Of a stretch of 64,000 nucleotides of DNA, positions 53,880 to 64,000 are shown piece after piece. The stretch lies in contig NADL03000523.1 in the NCBI GenBank assembly GCA_002205965.3, forward strand, positions 1,918,798 to 1,982,797, written 5' to 3'. The notes below the pieces were generated by a model. The model worked only from the letters and a program-made list of their open reading frames with translations. It was not told where the DNA came from and searched no databases. Every line of letters starts with the position of its first letter. Positions within the stretch are counted from its first letter, which is position 1. The position numbers and the translations under genes were made by a program. The DNA comes from Kappaphycus alvarezii. Its lineage: Eukaryota > Rhodophyta > Florideophyceae > Gigartinales > Solieriaceae.

Positions 53880-56800
53880 TCAACCGTTAATACAGCAGAT
53901 CCATCCCCCGTAACATCAACAAAGTCCTTCGCGTGTTGCCATTCCGCTTCATGACGTGGCACACCACCCATCAAACCAAAGAGCTTGTAACTGCGTCCAG
54001 CCTTTTTGTGATCAAAGATAACCTAAAATTCATGTTTTGATCCACCAGGCAGTTCAAGCGGTGAGGGTGCAGGAGTAATGGGTAAAGAAATGTCATCGGG
54101 CTCCTCCAAATGTGGTGTGTTATGAATGATATGAATGGCTGGATGGATTTTGAAATGAGCAGCGAGATCCAGTCGAGCAACATTCTTACCAATTAGCTCC
54201 TTATCCACAAACGCCCCAAATCGGCGCGCTCCAAGCTTTTTAGAATCCTGGGACATAGAATAAACACCCGTAAACAACGAACGATTGATCCACAGTTTTG
54301 AACCGACTTTATAATATGGAACCTTGTATCGTCTTGAAGCATTTGCATCTTGCCGAACCTTTGCCACTTTGTAGTCAAAATACGCATCCTCAAGTGAAAC
54401 CTTGAGCTTGGCACACAATTCCTCCAAACTCTGAAGAATTATGCTGCTGCTAGCCAGGAAATCCAGTCACCATTTAAGTGTCCATACCAAGTCCAGCTCA
54501 AATACGTTACATACCCAGATCATCGCTTCCAGCCAAGTTGTGCGCAAATTCTGCAGAAGGAAGCAGTTCATCCCAGTCATTCTGATGATACAAGCATTAG
54601 CAACGGAGACATTTCTCGACCATCCTATTCATAATCTCGGAATCACCATTTGTTTGTGTAAGTGTACTTGGAGACATTCTTAATGTCACCCCACAAAGAT
54701 TCATCATTGTCTTCCAAAACTTTGAAATGAGCTTGCTGTCCCTTTCTGAGGCCACATCATCCGGCAACCCTTGGTTCTTGAAGATGTTCGCGAAGAAGTC
54801 TCGAGCCGTGTCCTCAGCAGTATCTGATGTTTTGGATTTCAAAAAATGGACTCGACGAGGAAGTCGATCACCCAAGTCGTGATCTTATCATGACCGCTCC
54901 TCGTCAGGGGTAACTTCTCAATGAATTCTGTAGCTAGTGATACCCATCTGCGGTCAGGCAATTACGGTGACATTGGATCAGTCAACTTTTTTTTGATTAG
55001 AGTCATTATACTGCTGAAACTTGAGACATCCTTCACAAAACTTTCGGACATCCTGGCTCTTATGTTTCCAATGGAAGTGTTCTAATCTGGACGGTTTCAT
55101 CGCAAATTTAAAATGTCCACCAACTTTCGAGTCTTGAGCAATTTGAAAAATACGCGAAACTGACTTTCTTGGTACGCACATCTGTCCATTGTAAAACAGC
55201 ATCGGACCATCTTTTCGGAAAATCAACAGAATTTATTCAAGTGTCTGCTTCTGAACCATATCCTATGGCTACTCTCCTTCCATGGCTTATAGAACTGAAC
55301 CGAAGAATTGGTGTTCATCATACCGAGGAATGATCTGATCAACATCAAGGCAGGGAACTTCAACGTCATCACTGAGACGTCACGATCTCCTCTCATGACG
55401 TGCGGGGCCCGGGATAATGAGTCTCCCAAGACGTGATTTCTTCCAGGCTTCAGTGTGATGGGAAAGATTCCGAAGTTACCGAGAGTTTGCAACCAACGTG
55501 CTTCTTTCAGACTCAGTTTCAGTGTTTTGAAGAATCCATTAAGCACATGGTTATCTGAGAGAACCTCAAACTCAAAAGCCTCAAAACAGTACCTGAATCT
55601 TCTTAGAAAATTAATCAAATCCAGAAGCTCTCTACCGTTTTCAGTGTAGTCCGACTAAGTTGGTGAAAGTGTTTCTTAGAGTAGAAAGAAACTACACGAC
55701 CACTTCCATTCTCATCCAACTATGTTAGAGCTCCACCGACAGCGAGCTTTGAAGCATCTATATGACCACGAAATGGCTTTTTTCAATTAGGAGCGACTAA
55801 GATTGGAGCCAATTTTATCGCTTCCTTTAGATTTTTGAAAGCTTTATCACACTGCTGATCCCATTTACCTATACCTCGACCCTTCTTTGTCAGATCTGTG
55901 AGAGGTGCAGCAATTGCAGAGAACTTCGGAATGAACATACGGAAAAACTATATTAGACCTAAGGAACTTGTCAATTCCGTTAGAGATTCAGGTTTCAGCC
56001 AAGTTTATAGCACTTCAGCCTTCTCAGAATTGACACAAATGCCGTCCTTCCCGACTATTTAACCCAAAAACACCAGCTCAGTCTGAAAAAAAGAGAACTT
56101 TTTGGAGAGATGTACATCTTGTGATCTTTAAGTCCCTTTAATACAATTTCCAGATGTTCGTAATGATCTTCCTCATTCTTACGGAATATAAGGAGATCAT
56201 TCATGTAGAAAACCAAAGAGAAATCGATGCAATCATAGAATATCTGGTTCATCAGAGCCTGAATTGAAGCAGAAGCGTTGCAAAGTCCCATTCGCATAAA
56301 AAGATATTCAAATTGCCCATAATTTGTATTGAACGCAGTCCTCTCGATGTCCTCTGGTTTCACCCTTCTCTGATGAGATCCAATTTTCTGATCAAGCTTA
56401 GAGAACAATCTCGCATCTCCAATTCGATCAAACATTTCATCAGAAAGAGGGAACGGAAAGTTATTTTTTTTGGTGCTGCGATTCAAAGCGCAGTAATCGA
56501 CAATAATTCTAAGTTTTCTATCCCTTTCTTTCACAAAGAAAAGTTGTGCTCCATAAGATGATTTACTGGAACTGATCTTCCCTTTCCTAAAAAGAGACTC
56601 GTTGTACTCTTTTGCTGCCCTAAGTTCCGATGAATACAACTGGAATAAAGGTCAATGAGGTGCTTTTTGATCCTTCCTTCACTTTGGTCTCATGATAAAC
56701 TGATCGAATCAGAGGAAGCCCAATCGGCAATTCATCCAGAAAGACCTCTTTAAAATTATACAGCATTCTGCTCAGTCTTGCATCGAACTTTGAATCTGTC

Positions 56801-56900
56801 AGTCCTATCATACTGTGAACTTCAAGCACCTGAAATAGTTTGAAGCCACCACCATGCCTCAGCATTCGTCTGAATTTCTTCACCCCCAAATTGGACACAT
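53880..56900 (-). pseudogene. Element H pol: RT, RNase H, integrase, chromodomain
   Basis: RT 56898-56055: FLDELPIGLP, LRIIVDYCALNR, FNTNYGQFEYLFMRMGLCNA and the altered box YMNDLLIF (for YxDD). RNase H 55780-55223: RGHIDASKLAVGG, VLSDNHVL and LGDSLSRAPH. Integrase 55226-54400: HHCC (GGHF ... CEGCLKF), the D64-D116 region (VASERDSKLISKFW) and NGDSEIMNRM. C-terminal barrel in 54427-54023. Chromodomain near 54000-53880: after one stop, DHKKAGRSYKLFGLMGG and HEAEWQHAKDFVD. Many stops. Confidence 0.82.
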
Positions 56901-57539
56901 CAATACGGTTTTAGTCATCGGGATCAATCACTGGAATGGACGCATCTCTCACCATCACAATCCGTTTCTGATAGTCGACACATGGATTGTGGGCAACATT
57001 CCACGGCATTCCCTACAGAACATCATACCTGGTTTGGGACGCAGCTCAACTAGTTTCTATCCGTCCAAGCACTTTCCTTACATTAGGCACACTTTATCCT
57101 CAGATGAGGACAGTTTCCGTTACATTTTGGAAATGTAAATGTTTTGGAAGACCGAAATGTTTACTGCGAAAAGGTTTTTTACACTAAAGTACAGTACAGT
57201 AATTATTACTGTACATGACCATGTTTCTGAAGCCAACTATTATAATACGAACTATATTTTCTTCCAAAATGAGGTCTTTTTCACAACTTCTTGCGAAGAG
57301 CCGACGTTTGTGAAGGAAAATTGCTCTAGCCTTTATCGAGGTCAAAAATCATGAAAAGTTTGTTTTTATCGGCCATGTACACTCATGGACTAATGCGGAG
57401 AGACAAGAAATGCGCTGAGGAAAAAAATCTGTATTGGAACAGAAGTTCTAAAAGCAGTCCTCATATGAGGACAACGGTCCAATAGACACTAGAATTGTAT
57501 GTATGCTCGCCTAACGTAATAGTTCCGCAGGAAATGATC

Positions 57540-59010
57540 TCAGATACTTCCTCAGTAACTCCCTTCTGTTAATTACAAGCAATGACTCGTTCACACCGAA
57601 TCTCAAACAAGTTCCCATTTGGCTTCAGGAACTCGGCTGAAACCACGTTCGTGTTTCATCCATCTTCCTTTACTACTTTGACTGCTCTTCCATTCAGTAT
57701 ACCATCAAGTACTTAAAAAGGCTCTGCTGGTATAGGTCCATCAGTGCAGATGCTGTTATCATGACTAGACGTGATTCTATTAGATTCGGGTTCGGAGGTT
57801 CTCGAATTAATACTGTCCTTTGAGAATTTTGCTCTGGTGATGTCCACAACAGTTTTACTCTGTTCATCGGGGCATCTTTTCACACTCACTATTGGTCTCA
57901 CATGAGTTTCAATCAAGTCTTGTGGACCAAATAGTTTTCCTAGTCAAAGCAATTTTAGATCATTACCTCATTCTGTCTGTGTATTTTTCGCCATCATACG
58001 ACTACCACCCCTGTTATATCTATTCCTGTTTCCTTTTCTGTGTTTCCAATGTATATATCTCACCTTATGGCACGTAAAGCATCGGTTCTCCATCAATTTT
58101 TTCTGACTCTGCCCATCGTTTTTTCGTTCCAGGTTTCCGATCTCCATCAGAAAAGAACCTGAAGCATTTCGTTTGGTTTGAAATAAACCTCTGCCAGTGA
58201 ATAAACCTGCGCCGTAAAATGCTCCATTGACGTTAGGAGCAACCGAATTCGCAGTGTCAAACATGGATGGTTTCCCTCTACGAACCTCCAACAGATTGTT
58301 GGGTTTCAGTCCTTCACAGAACCACGCCAAATTTCCGACTCCCTGATACCGGGAATATTGAAAACCAAATTCCTGAACTCCGAAAGGTAGGCTGCCAAAC
58401 TCGTTTTCTGGCGGATCTTGGTAAGCTTATCGCGTGCTCAAATGACACTGTCCTGGGGAACACACTCTTCCTCAACCAGGAGGTTGAAAGCTTCCCATGT
58501 AGTTGGAACATTATTCTTGGACACAAGCGTATACCACCAGTTTGCGGAAATTCCGGTCATGAATGTCGAAGGAAAGTGGATACCATTCTGGACACTGATG
58601 GTCTTCATGGCCCAACTGAATAATTACGAGGTAATTTTAGACTGATTGCAACCATTACCGAGCCGTCAACACGTCTCGAGCCGTCAACACGTCTCGGGTC
58701 CCGTCAAACAACACAGGCTTATTTGGTTTGAGGAAAAACACGACGAAAAAAACCAAAACAAAAACCTTCAATTCAAATAAATAAAGAACAAGTACAGAAG
58801 AAAAACCGAAAACTGCAAGAAATTCGTCCCTGGACGACGGGTTAGCTTCCTACTCACGGAGAGAATGTCTGACCAGCAGCTCTGATCACACCTACACTCC
58901 GGTGTGACTCAGCAATCCGTTCGGGATATCCCCACCAATCTAATACGTAGACCGCGATCAATGTCCCTACCCTGCAGGAAAGCCTCTTAAGCCGACATTA
59001 AGATAGCGAA
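57540..59010 (-). pseudogene. Element H gag and protease
   Basis: Heavily broken gag. The open piece 58330-57968 has WFCEGLKPNNLLEVRRGKP and a knuckle-like CFTCHKVRYIHWKH with altered last Cys. The protease remnant near 57690-57600 reads ILNGRAVKVVKEDG and NTNVVSAEF, the position of the DxG-NTN active site. Confidence 0.65.
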
Positions 59011-59155
59011 TAACCAAAGAATATAAGTTCTGAGCACGTAACTCTTAATCCAAGTCCAGTCCCAGTCAACCTTATTAAGCGTTACCTGAGCCCGTCACCC
59101 AGTCGGTGCACCTAGCTAACAACCAACGAGTGCAATAGGATGGTATAGAAATACT

Positions 59156-59560
59156 ATGAGGGGACCCTCAGATCGGGACTTGGTCAGAAGTATGGCTTTA
59201 CTAAGGCAGCTTATTGAAGCCCAACTGTCCAGTCTAAGTATTCTGGACAGTATAAAGCAGCTTCGTGAGGCCTGCACGCTACCTGAACAAAATAACCTAG
59301 TGAACGCAGACTATGCCGCACTCCGACGTTCCCGATTACCTATCTCTCCAATTAGTATCAGCGACCTGCGTAGAACAATGGGGCTTAGAGTAACCGGCAC
59401 TCTAGCCCATAGGTACAGTATATGTGTTTTGGTTTACAGTAAACGAACAGCACAAAGCATTCCAAAATTCAACAACACACAAAAATACAGGTGGAAAAAA
59501 AGCTCGAAAAAGAGCAAGACGAAAGCGAAAAAGCAGGGGAATCGGCGAAAGCGATGCTAG
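59156..59560 (+). other. Antisense open frame in the leader of element H
   Basis: 134 codons on the strand opposite to element H, in the LTR-gag leader, ending in a Lys-rich tail. A stretch RLPISPI ... LRRT ... VTGTL has a counterpart in the remnant leader at 60100-60180 (RLPRSPI ... LYRT ... VPGTL). The opposite strand is also similar in translation, so this may only reflect DNA similarity. No function can be assigned. Confidence 0.25.
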
Positions 59561-59599
59561 CAGTGAAAAAGAGAGGGAGGAAGTCGGGGCGCTGCCAAA

Positions 59600-60042
59600 G
59601 GAACAGTAGAGACGATGGTAGTGTATTTCAGAAAGTTGGGAGCAAAGGTGTATGGAGTGTACCTGGATTCCCGCAAGAATCTAGACGAGACCCCCTTTTA
59701 TAGAAAGTGCGGTAGATCTTCTAAACAACTCTGAGAGTTGTGCCAGCTCAGTAGAAAGCACTAGAAAGTGGAGCTGTAGCCACAAAGAAGAGCTGTAACT
59801 AAATAATAGTACCATCTAGAACATAATTAAGGAAACAAGACGATGACGTGGGGATCCAAGTCAAATAAAAGTACTACAGAGAAAAAAGTACTCAGCAAAT
59901 AAAACCGCTACTCAATTACACACAGCTTTATGATTTTCCAACAGTCATGCATTTTCTCTGCTACACTGATATGTATTAGAAAATTGGAATAGCGACAGCG
60001 AACAAGTCCCTATTGCACATTGATGTGACAGAGACATTGACA
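59600..60042 (-). repeat. Element H 5' LTR
   Basis: Aligned with 53354-53798. TATA box CTATAAAAGG near 59698 in sense. The terminal TG/CA pair is mutated at the inner end. Confidence 0.84.
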
Positions 60043-60748
60043 CATGAGGCCTATACGCTACTTGTACATAATTATTTAGAGAAAGCAGAATTTCTATCGA
60101 GCAACGTTCCGATTACCAAGATCTCCTATTGGTGTCCTTGAGCTGTATAGGACAGTGATTGTTGGAGTACCTGGCACTCTAGTAATGGTACCTTAGACCA
60201 CTCTTACAGTATATGAAATAATGCTTCCAGAGTAGAACAAAATGAAAACGAAACAACAGTGAAGGCGGCGGAGGGAATGCTACAAGTGGAACAGAGAGGG
60301 TTCCATACGAAGCGATGCTAAAGGAGTGGTTGAGACGATGTGAGTGGGTTTCAGAAAGTTTGGAGCAATGTTTTGATGGATTGCAGCTAGATGACCCCAA
60401 GAATCCAGAAAACCCGCCTCTTTTTTAGCCAGTACTGTAGCTCCATAGCTATAGTAGCACATGTTGATTCGAGCTATTTCACTAAAACATAGGGTAGTAA
60501 GTAGAGAATAGATACGTATAAAGGGAAACTACTAAAATTATTACCATAAAGACCTGTAACGTGCCATTATATCAAGAAATTGTTTTCTCAAATATTAAAA
60601 GATTAGGCAATATTCATCGTGGGATTAACAGCAATTCATAGAACGAGATCCCTATCCATATTCTTTCTTACACCACTGCGTAAAAGAGAGCTTCATTTGG
60701 ACAGCAAGAAAGTATCTGTTACTCAGTGGCGTAATAGAAATTTTGTCA
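60043..60748 (-). mobile_element. Remnant of a third G/H-family unit (leader plus LTR)
   Basis: 60043-60299 resembles the leader 59300-59599 (for example GGCACTCTAG and the CGATTACC block). 60300-60748 is a diverged LTR with GTGGGTTTCAGAAAGTTTGG and the inverted-repeat pair near 60669-60738. It extends the head-to-tail array. Confidence 0.65.
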
Positions 60749-60958
60749 CCGAAAGTACAGTACACAGAGAGTGAAGGCCTTCAACCAAATGAACTCCCTG
60801 AATGCGGTCTGAAATGCAAAGAAGAGAAGATATTAATGTTTATCATGATCTCCCCAAGAAGTAGGCTCGAACCTGTGCCAATCTCCACGCTTGGAGGTTG
60901 GCAACCAGATGCATGGGCTGTGCTACATGAAGTGTGTAGAAAGCGTCAACCTGAGGCC
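60749..60958 (-). other. tRNA-like relic next to an LTR
   Basis: On the - strand near 60940-60855: TAGCACAG (A-box-like) and GGTTCGAGCCT (B box). The stems do not pair well. No working tRNA is claimed. Confidence 0.25.
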
Positions 60959-62057
60959 TAATGGGGGTAAATCGTCGGGAGAAGAGACACTCAGAACCAA
61001 CTACCCCAACAAGGAGGTGTTGCAAGCAACAAAAGTGCTACCGTGGTATAGTTGATCCAACAAAAAGGAGTGTATATGGAAGAGAGTTGAGAGGGCTACA
61101 AGCAAGTATGAAAGGAGCAGGTTCTGCCACTGACGCTCTGTGAGCAGTGTAGGAAAAAGGTTTCTTGGGTCTGAAGTTGACTCTCAACTCCCTACTACTC
61201 AGGACTTGACCTGAAGTTGTCTGCCAACTTGCTTGACCTCCACAAAAGGAAGCAGTTTACTCAGCTTATATAGACTTTTTGGGTATCCCTAAAGTCTCAA
61301 AGAAACATACTAGGAACCATAAAATGTATCAAATGGAGTCGTGTGAACGACAAAGACTAACAGTAGATACTATCAGGATAAATATCTAGATTATTTCCTT
61401 AATATCTTAGTCCTCTACATCAGAGCCAAACAGTTCCCCCAAAATATCCATTCCACCCAGGCAGTCCACACAAATATCCACGACCGGCTTAGAATTCTCC
61501 ATTGCCTCCTGCGGAACATCTAGACCACTGAGGACGTCTCCATCCGGTTCCAGATTCGGGACCACCTGGTCCATATTTTCTGGCCCCTTCCTCACTAATA
61601 CAGTACTTTCCATGTCCTTCTCCCCCTCTTCCTCCTCTTCTCTCCTCTCCTCATCCTCGTCAGAAGAGTCACAGATCACAATTACTCGCTCAGTCTCCCC
61701 TCCTTTCTCCATGGGAGCCCCCCCACAATTATACACTAGTGGCTCCCACGGATCTACCCAGTCCTCCTTTTCATCCTCTTCGTCCTACTCGTCCTCCTCT
61801 CCCTCCTCTTCCTCTAACTCCTCTTCTCCCTCCTCCTCCTCCTCTGCCTCTTCTGCCTGCTCGAAGCAGTTACGGCGGACCCACTCCCGAACGCGTTCCC
61901 TGTCCAACCTTCTACAGTAATCATCGTAGTCGGTTGGACTATTTGCCATCAGGGCCAAAGCGTTCAGTGGACGACGGCCTCGGGATGACTTAGTGACGGT
62001 AAGGGAAGGGCGGAGGTTGGTCATGCTAAGGGCTAAAAGAAGGAGTAGTTTCGCCCC
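60959..62057 (-). repeat. Gypsy-1 LTR (type II acidic ORF), truncated at the outer end
   Basis: R/U5 side starts TAATGGGGGTAAATCG (family TGATAGGGG). TATA region TTATATAGAC near 61268. The acidic ORF lies upstream in sense. The outer part matching the 45.5-kb LTR is lost near 62057, where dispersed-repeat sequence begins. Confidence 0.78.
61407..62024 (-). pseudogene. LTR-encoded acidic protein, type II, single stop
   Basis: From ATG 62024: MTNLRPSLTVTKSS, RRPLNALAL, DYDDYCRR, RVREWVRRN, then a Glu tract with one TAG near 61783-61785, then open through VDPWEPLVYN, a DSSDEDEE segment and the C-terminal block (VDICVDCLGGMDILGELFGS). Same architecture as type I, with different central sequence. 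Confidence 0.7.
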
Positions 62058-62808
62058 CATTATAGGGCCTGCACACGTTCTTGTGTCGACTTTGGTTGCC
62101 TGAAAAACTTTAGGATAGATAGAGTATATATTTGAAGAATAAAACCAGCCAAACTATCCCCCCACTGAGGGTCTCTTACATCAAGGAGGTGGTCCGATTG
62201 GTCCCAAGACCCCCGAGACTGGACAAATATTCCAGGCCGATGGTGATTCTCCTTCGACGACATCGGATATATCCTCCAAGAGTAAAACACCCAAACCTTT
62301 TCCCTTCAACGACATGTCGCGTCGATGACCACCTCCAACGCGGGCTGCTTCTGGGCTGGGCTACTAGCTACTTTCTAGTTGGACTCACTACATTCTTTTG
62401 GGTTGTGGATCCTGTCACAAGGTTTGAATGTAAATTGATAGGACCAATAACTATTTCATCATTGGCAGTAAACCACCCCCATAGACTTGCATCAGTTCAG
62501 CACAGGCAGAAAAAAAAGGACAAACATGAAAGTCTTGGCGTTGAGAGCCCGACACCGAAAATTTGTTCCATATATCCAATCGTAAGGAGGAAATGAGGGG
62601 TTCCGTTTAATGTAGCAGAGGGTTTGGCTGTAACCCAAACACATTTCATATCTGAGTGCTACATTGTATTCATGCACTGAGTCGATTGCGGTTTTCTGGA
62701 AAACTATGGGATAGATCGGATATATCTTCCAAAAGTAAAACACTTAAACCTTTTTCCTGTCGTGAGAAACATTAGAAAGGACCTGAAGGCCGCTCAGCAA
62801 TCGTAAAG
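62058..62808 (+). repeat. Cluster of dispersed short repeats
   Basis: Three partial copies of the GGGATAG family at about 62085-62160, 62262-62310 and 62675-62750. The last is the best (GTCGATTGCGG, GGAAAACTATGGGATAG, TAAAACACTTAAACC). No gene recognised. Confidence 0.55.
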
Positions 62809-63095
62809 TGTAACAATGTCTCTGTTACACCACTGTGTAATAGATACTTGTTCGCTGTAGCTATTCTAGTTCTCTATTACACAGTGGTGTAACAGAGAAA
62901 CTGTACCGTCCTGAATGATTTTAGAAATTTGAATTTCCTTCAACGTTTGTATTTGACGTGGAGCCCCGTGTCATCATTTTTTTTACGTAGTTATATTCTA
63001 GATAGTACAATTCTATAGTTACACCTCTACTTTCTAGTAAGTTCTACTGAGCTAACAAAGTATAGAATTTCTAGAGTAGAGCTATCGTGCTGTAT
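62809..63095 (+). repeat. G/H-family LTR fragment with perfect hairpin
   Basis: Starts TGTAACAATG like the LTR of G/H and follows it up to the TATA region, then diverges, so the downstream part is missing. A perfect 26-bp inverted repeat lies at 62819-62844 and 62873-62898 with a 28-nt loop. Confidence 0.78.
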
Positions 63096-64000
63096 ATGTG
63101 TTGAAATGGAGGTATTTAGGCACTTTTGGACAGGAAAATCGAGATTTGTTTTTTTGATGTTTCGGGTCCCTTTTGACATCCCTGAGCGTCCTGGAGCACT
63201 AGTTTTTAAAAAAACTATTTAGTTTTGAAGATCGGGTAAATTTCTTATTTTCTGAAAAAAGCCAAAGAAGGGTCTTCTAGAGTGTTGGAGTTGCGATATA
63301 CACATAACTATACAGAAGTTATCCATTCTCTACTACTCTCTTTAGTACCCTTCAATCTATGCTAGATGTAATTTCCAGTTTCTCCCACGTCCAACCACTT
63401 TCCATCAGCTTTGAAACATGTGGAGATCGTACACGTTAGGGGTATTTTAGGGTGTACACGTGTCTATCTCCCGGTCGGGAAATAGACACGTGTCTAGCTC
63501 CCGCTCGGCTGGGAGACATCTGAGGAGCCTGGAAATGATATTCCCATCAGAATAATCCCTCTAACATCAACTGTACTCGACATAAATTCATCGGATCAAA
63601 TGAAAATGGTACTGTAACGTTCAGTATTATACAGAAGCACACCCGTCCAGCCAAATACCCACTCTTCTCGTTCCATGCCCATCCCGCTCAATATACATTC
63701 CCCAACGTTTTTCAAAATTCTTATTCTGAAGAGTTCGGTATTCAACACAAGTCCAAACCCCGTCGAGTTAAAAAATCACTCCATTGGCTTGTCACGCATC
63801 CTTCCCTGAGGTGCACAAATTTTTTTAAACTTATAATCACAGAAAAAGTTACAGGATCTTCTCACAGCGCCAAAACAATCGCTTTTTTTACACTAATCTC
63901 AGTATTTGTCAGTAACCTAATCTTTATCAGCGTGAACTGCTTCCGTACCCGACGACTTCATCCCAATACCTTGCCAAACTAAATTCCATATATCAGGTGG
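63096..64000. other. No gene recognised; palindrome at 63456-63493
   Basis: The only structure seen is an inverted repeat with 18-bp arms (one mismatch, 2-bp centre) containing CACGTG twice, followed by a partial direct copy of its left arm from 63486. Confidence 0.5.

Larger units (their letters stand above)
53799..59599 (-). mobile_element. Element H, decayed chromovirus-type Ty3/gypsy
   Basis: Between LTRs 59600-60042 (5') and 53354-53798 (3'). Order on the - strand: leader, gag with a degenerate knuckle, retropepsin, RT, RNase H, integrase and chromodomain, all with stops. With G and the remnant at 60043-60748 it forms a head-to-tail array in which neighbours share LTRs. Confidence 0.85.

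Overview
This is a repeat-dominated piece of a eukaryotic nuclear genome. The evidence is LTR retrotransposons of both the Ty3/gypsy and Ty1/copia types, a hAT DNA transposon, TATA-driven genes and a secreted von Willebrand A (vWA) protein. There are no bacterial operons, no rRNA and no clear spliceosomal introns. I cannot name the species. A fungus or a red alga would fit the chromoviruses, the copia pol and the Ser/Thr/Pro-rich vWA protein, but that is a guess.

Layout: 1-3694 is a broken Gypsy-1 element (copy A, + strand) ending at a small 114-bp repeat. 3916-12180 is the most complete Gypsy-1 (copy B, - strand: LTR, gag, pol with several lesions, LTR). 12463-16092 is a duplicated vWA locus (copy 1, dead, with a 1.2-kb inserted segment carrying its own ORF). 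16780-24170 is a chromodomain Ty3/gypsy element (E) inside an older Gypsy-1 LTR. 26100-27720 is a decayed hAT transposase. 30089-35843 is a copia element (F) inside another Gypsy-1 LTR. 36340-38206 is an internally deleted Gypsy-1 (copy D) beside the intact vWA gene (copy 2, 38314-39747). 40807-44512 is a 5'-truncated Gypsy-1 (copy C) with a 1.63-kb LTR, followed by another Gypsy-1 LTR. 46-48.9 kb is gene-poor and holds dispersed short repeats. 48943-50444 is a solo Gypsy-1 LTR. 50.9-60.7 kb is a head-to-tail array of a second chromovirus family (G, H and a remnant). 60959-62057 is one more Gypsy-1 LTR, and 62809-63095 is an LTR of the G/H family.

The most interesting system is the Gypsy-1 family. 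First, its long LTRs carry, in the sense direction and upstream of the retroviral-type TATA box, an ORF for a very acidic protein. It has a conserved N-terminal block, a D/E tract and a conserved C-terminal block. Six copies are visible (at 11.2-11.8, 24.2, 41.3-42.0, 44.9-45.5, 49.4-50.0 and 61.4-62.0 kb). Only 41250-41978 is intact, and a second TATA-like box lies 77-110 bp upstream of the start in the five copies that were compared. Second, pol runs beyond the integrase into two tandem, mutually homologous domains of about 120 residues that I do not recognise. Third, gag and pol are in the same frame, separated by one UAG codon.

The only non-transposon gene that looks functional is the secreted vWA protein at 38314-39747. 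Everything else is mobile DNA, mostly decayed, with repeated nesting of younger elements inside Gypsy-1 LTRs.
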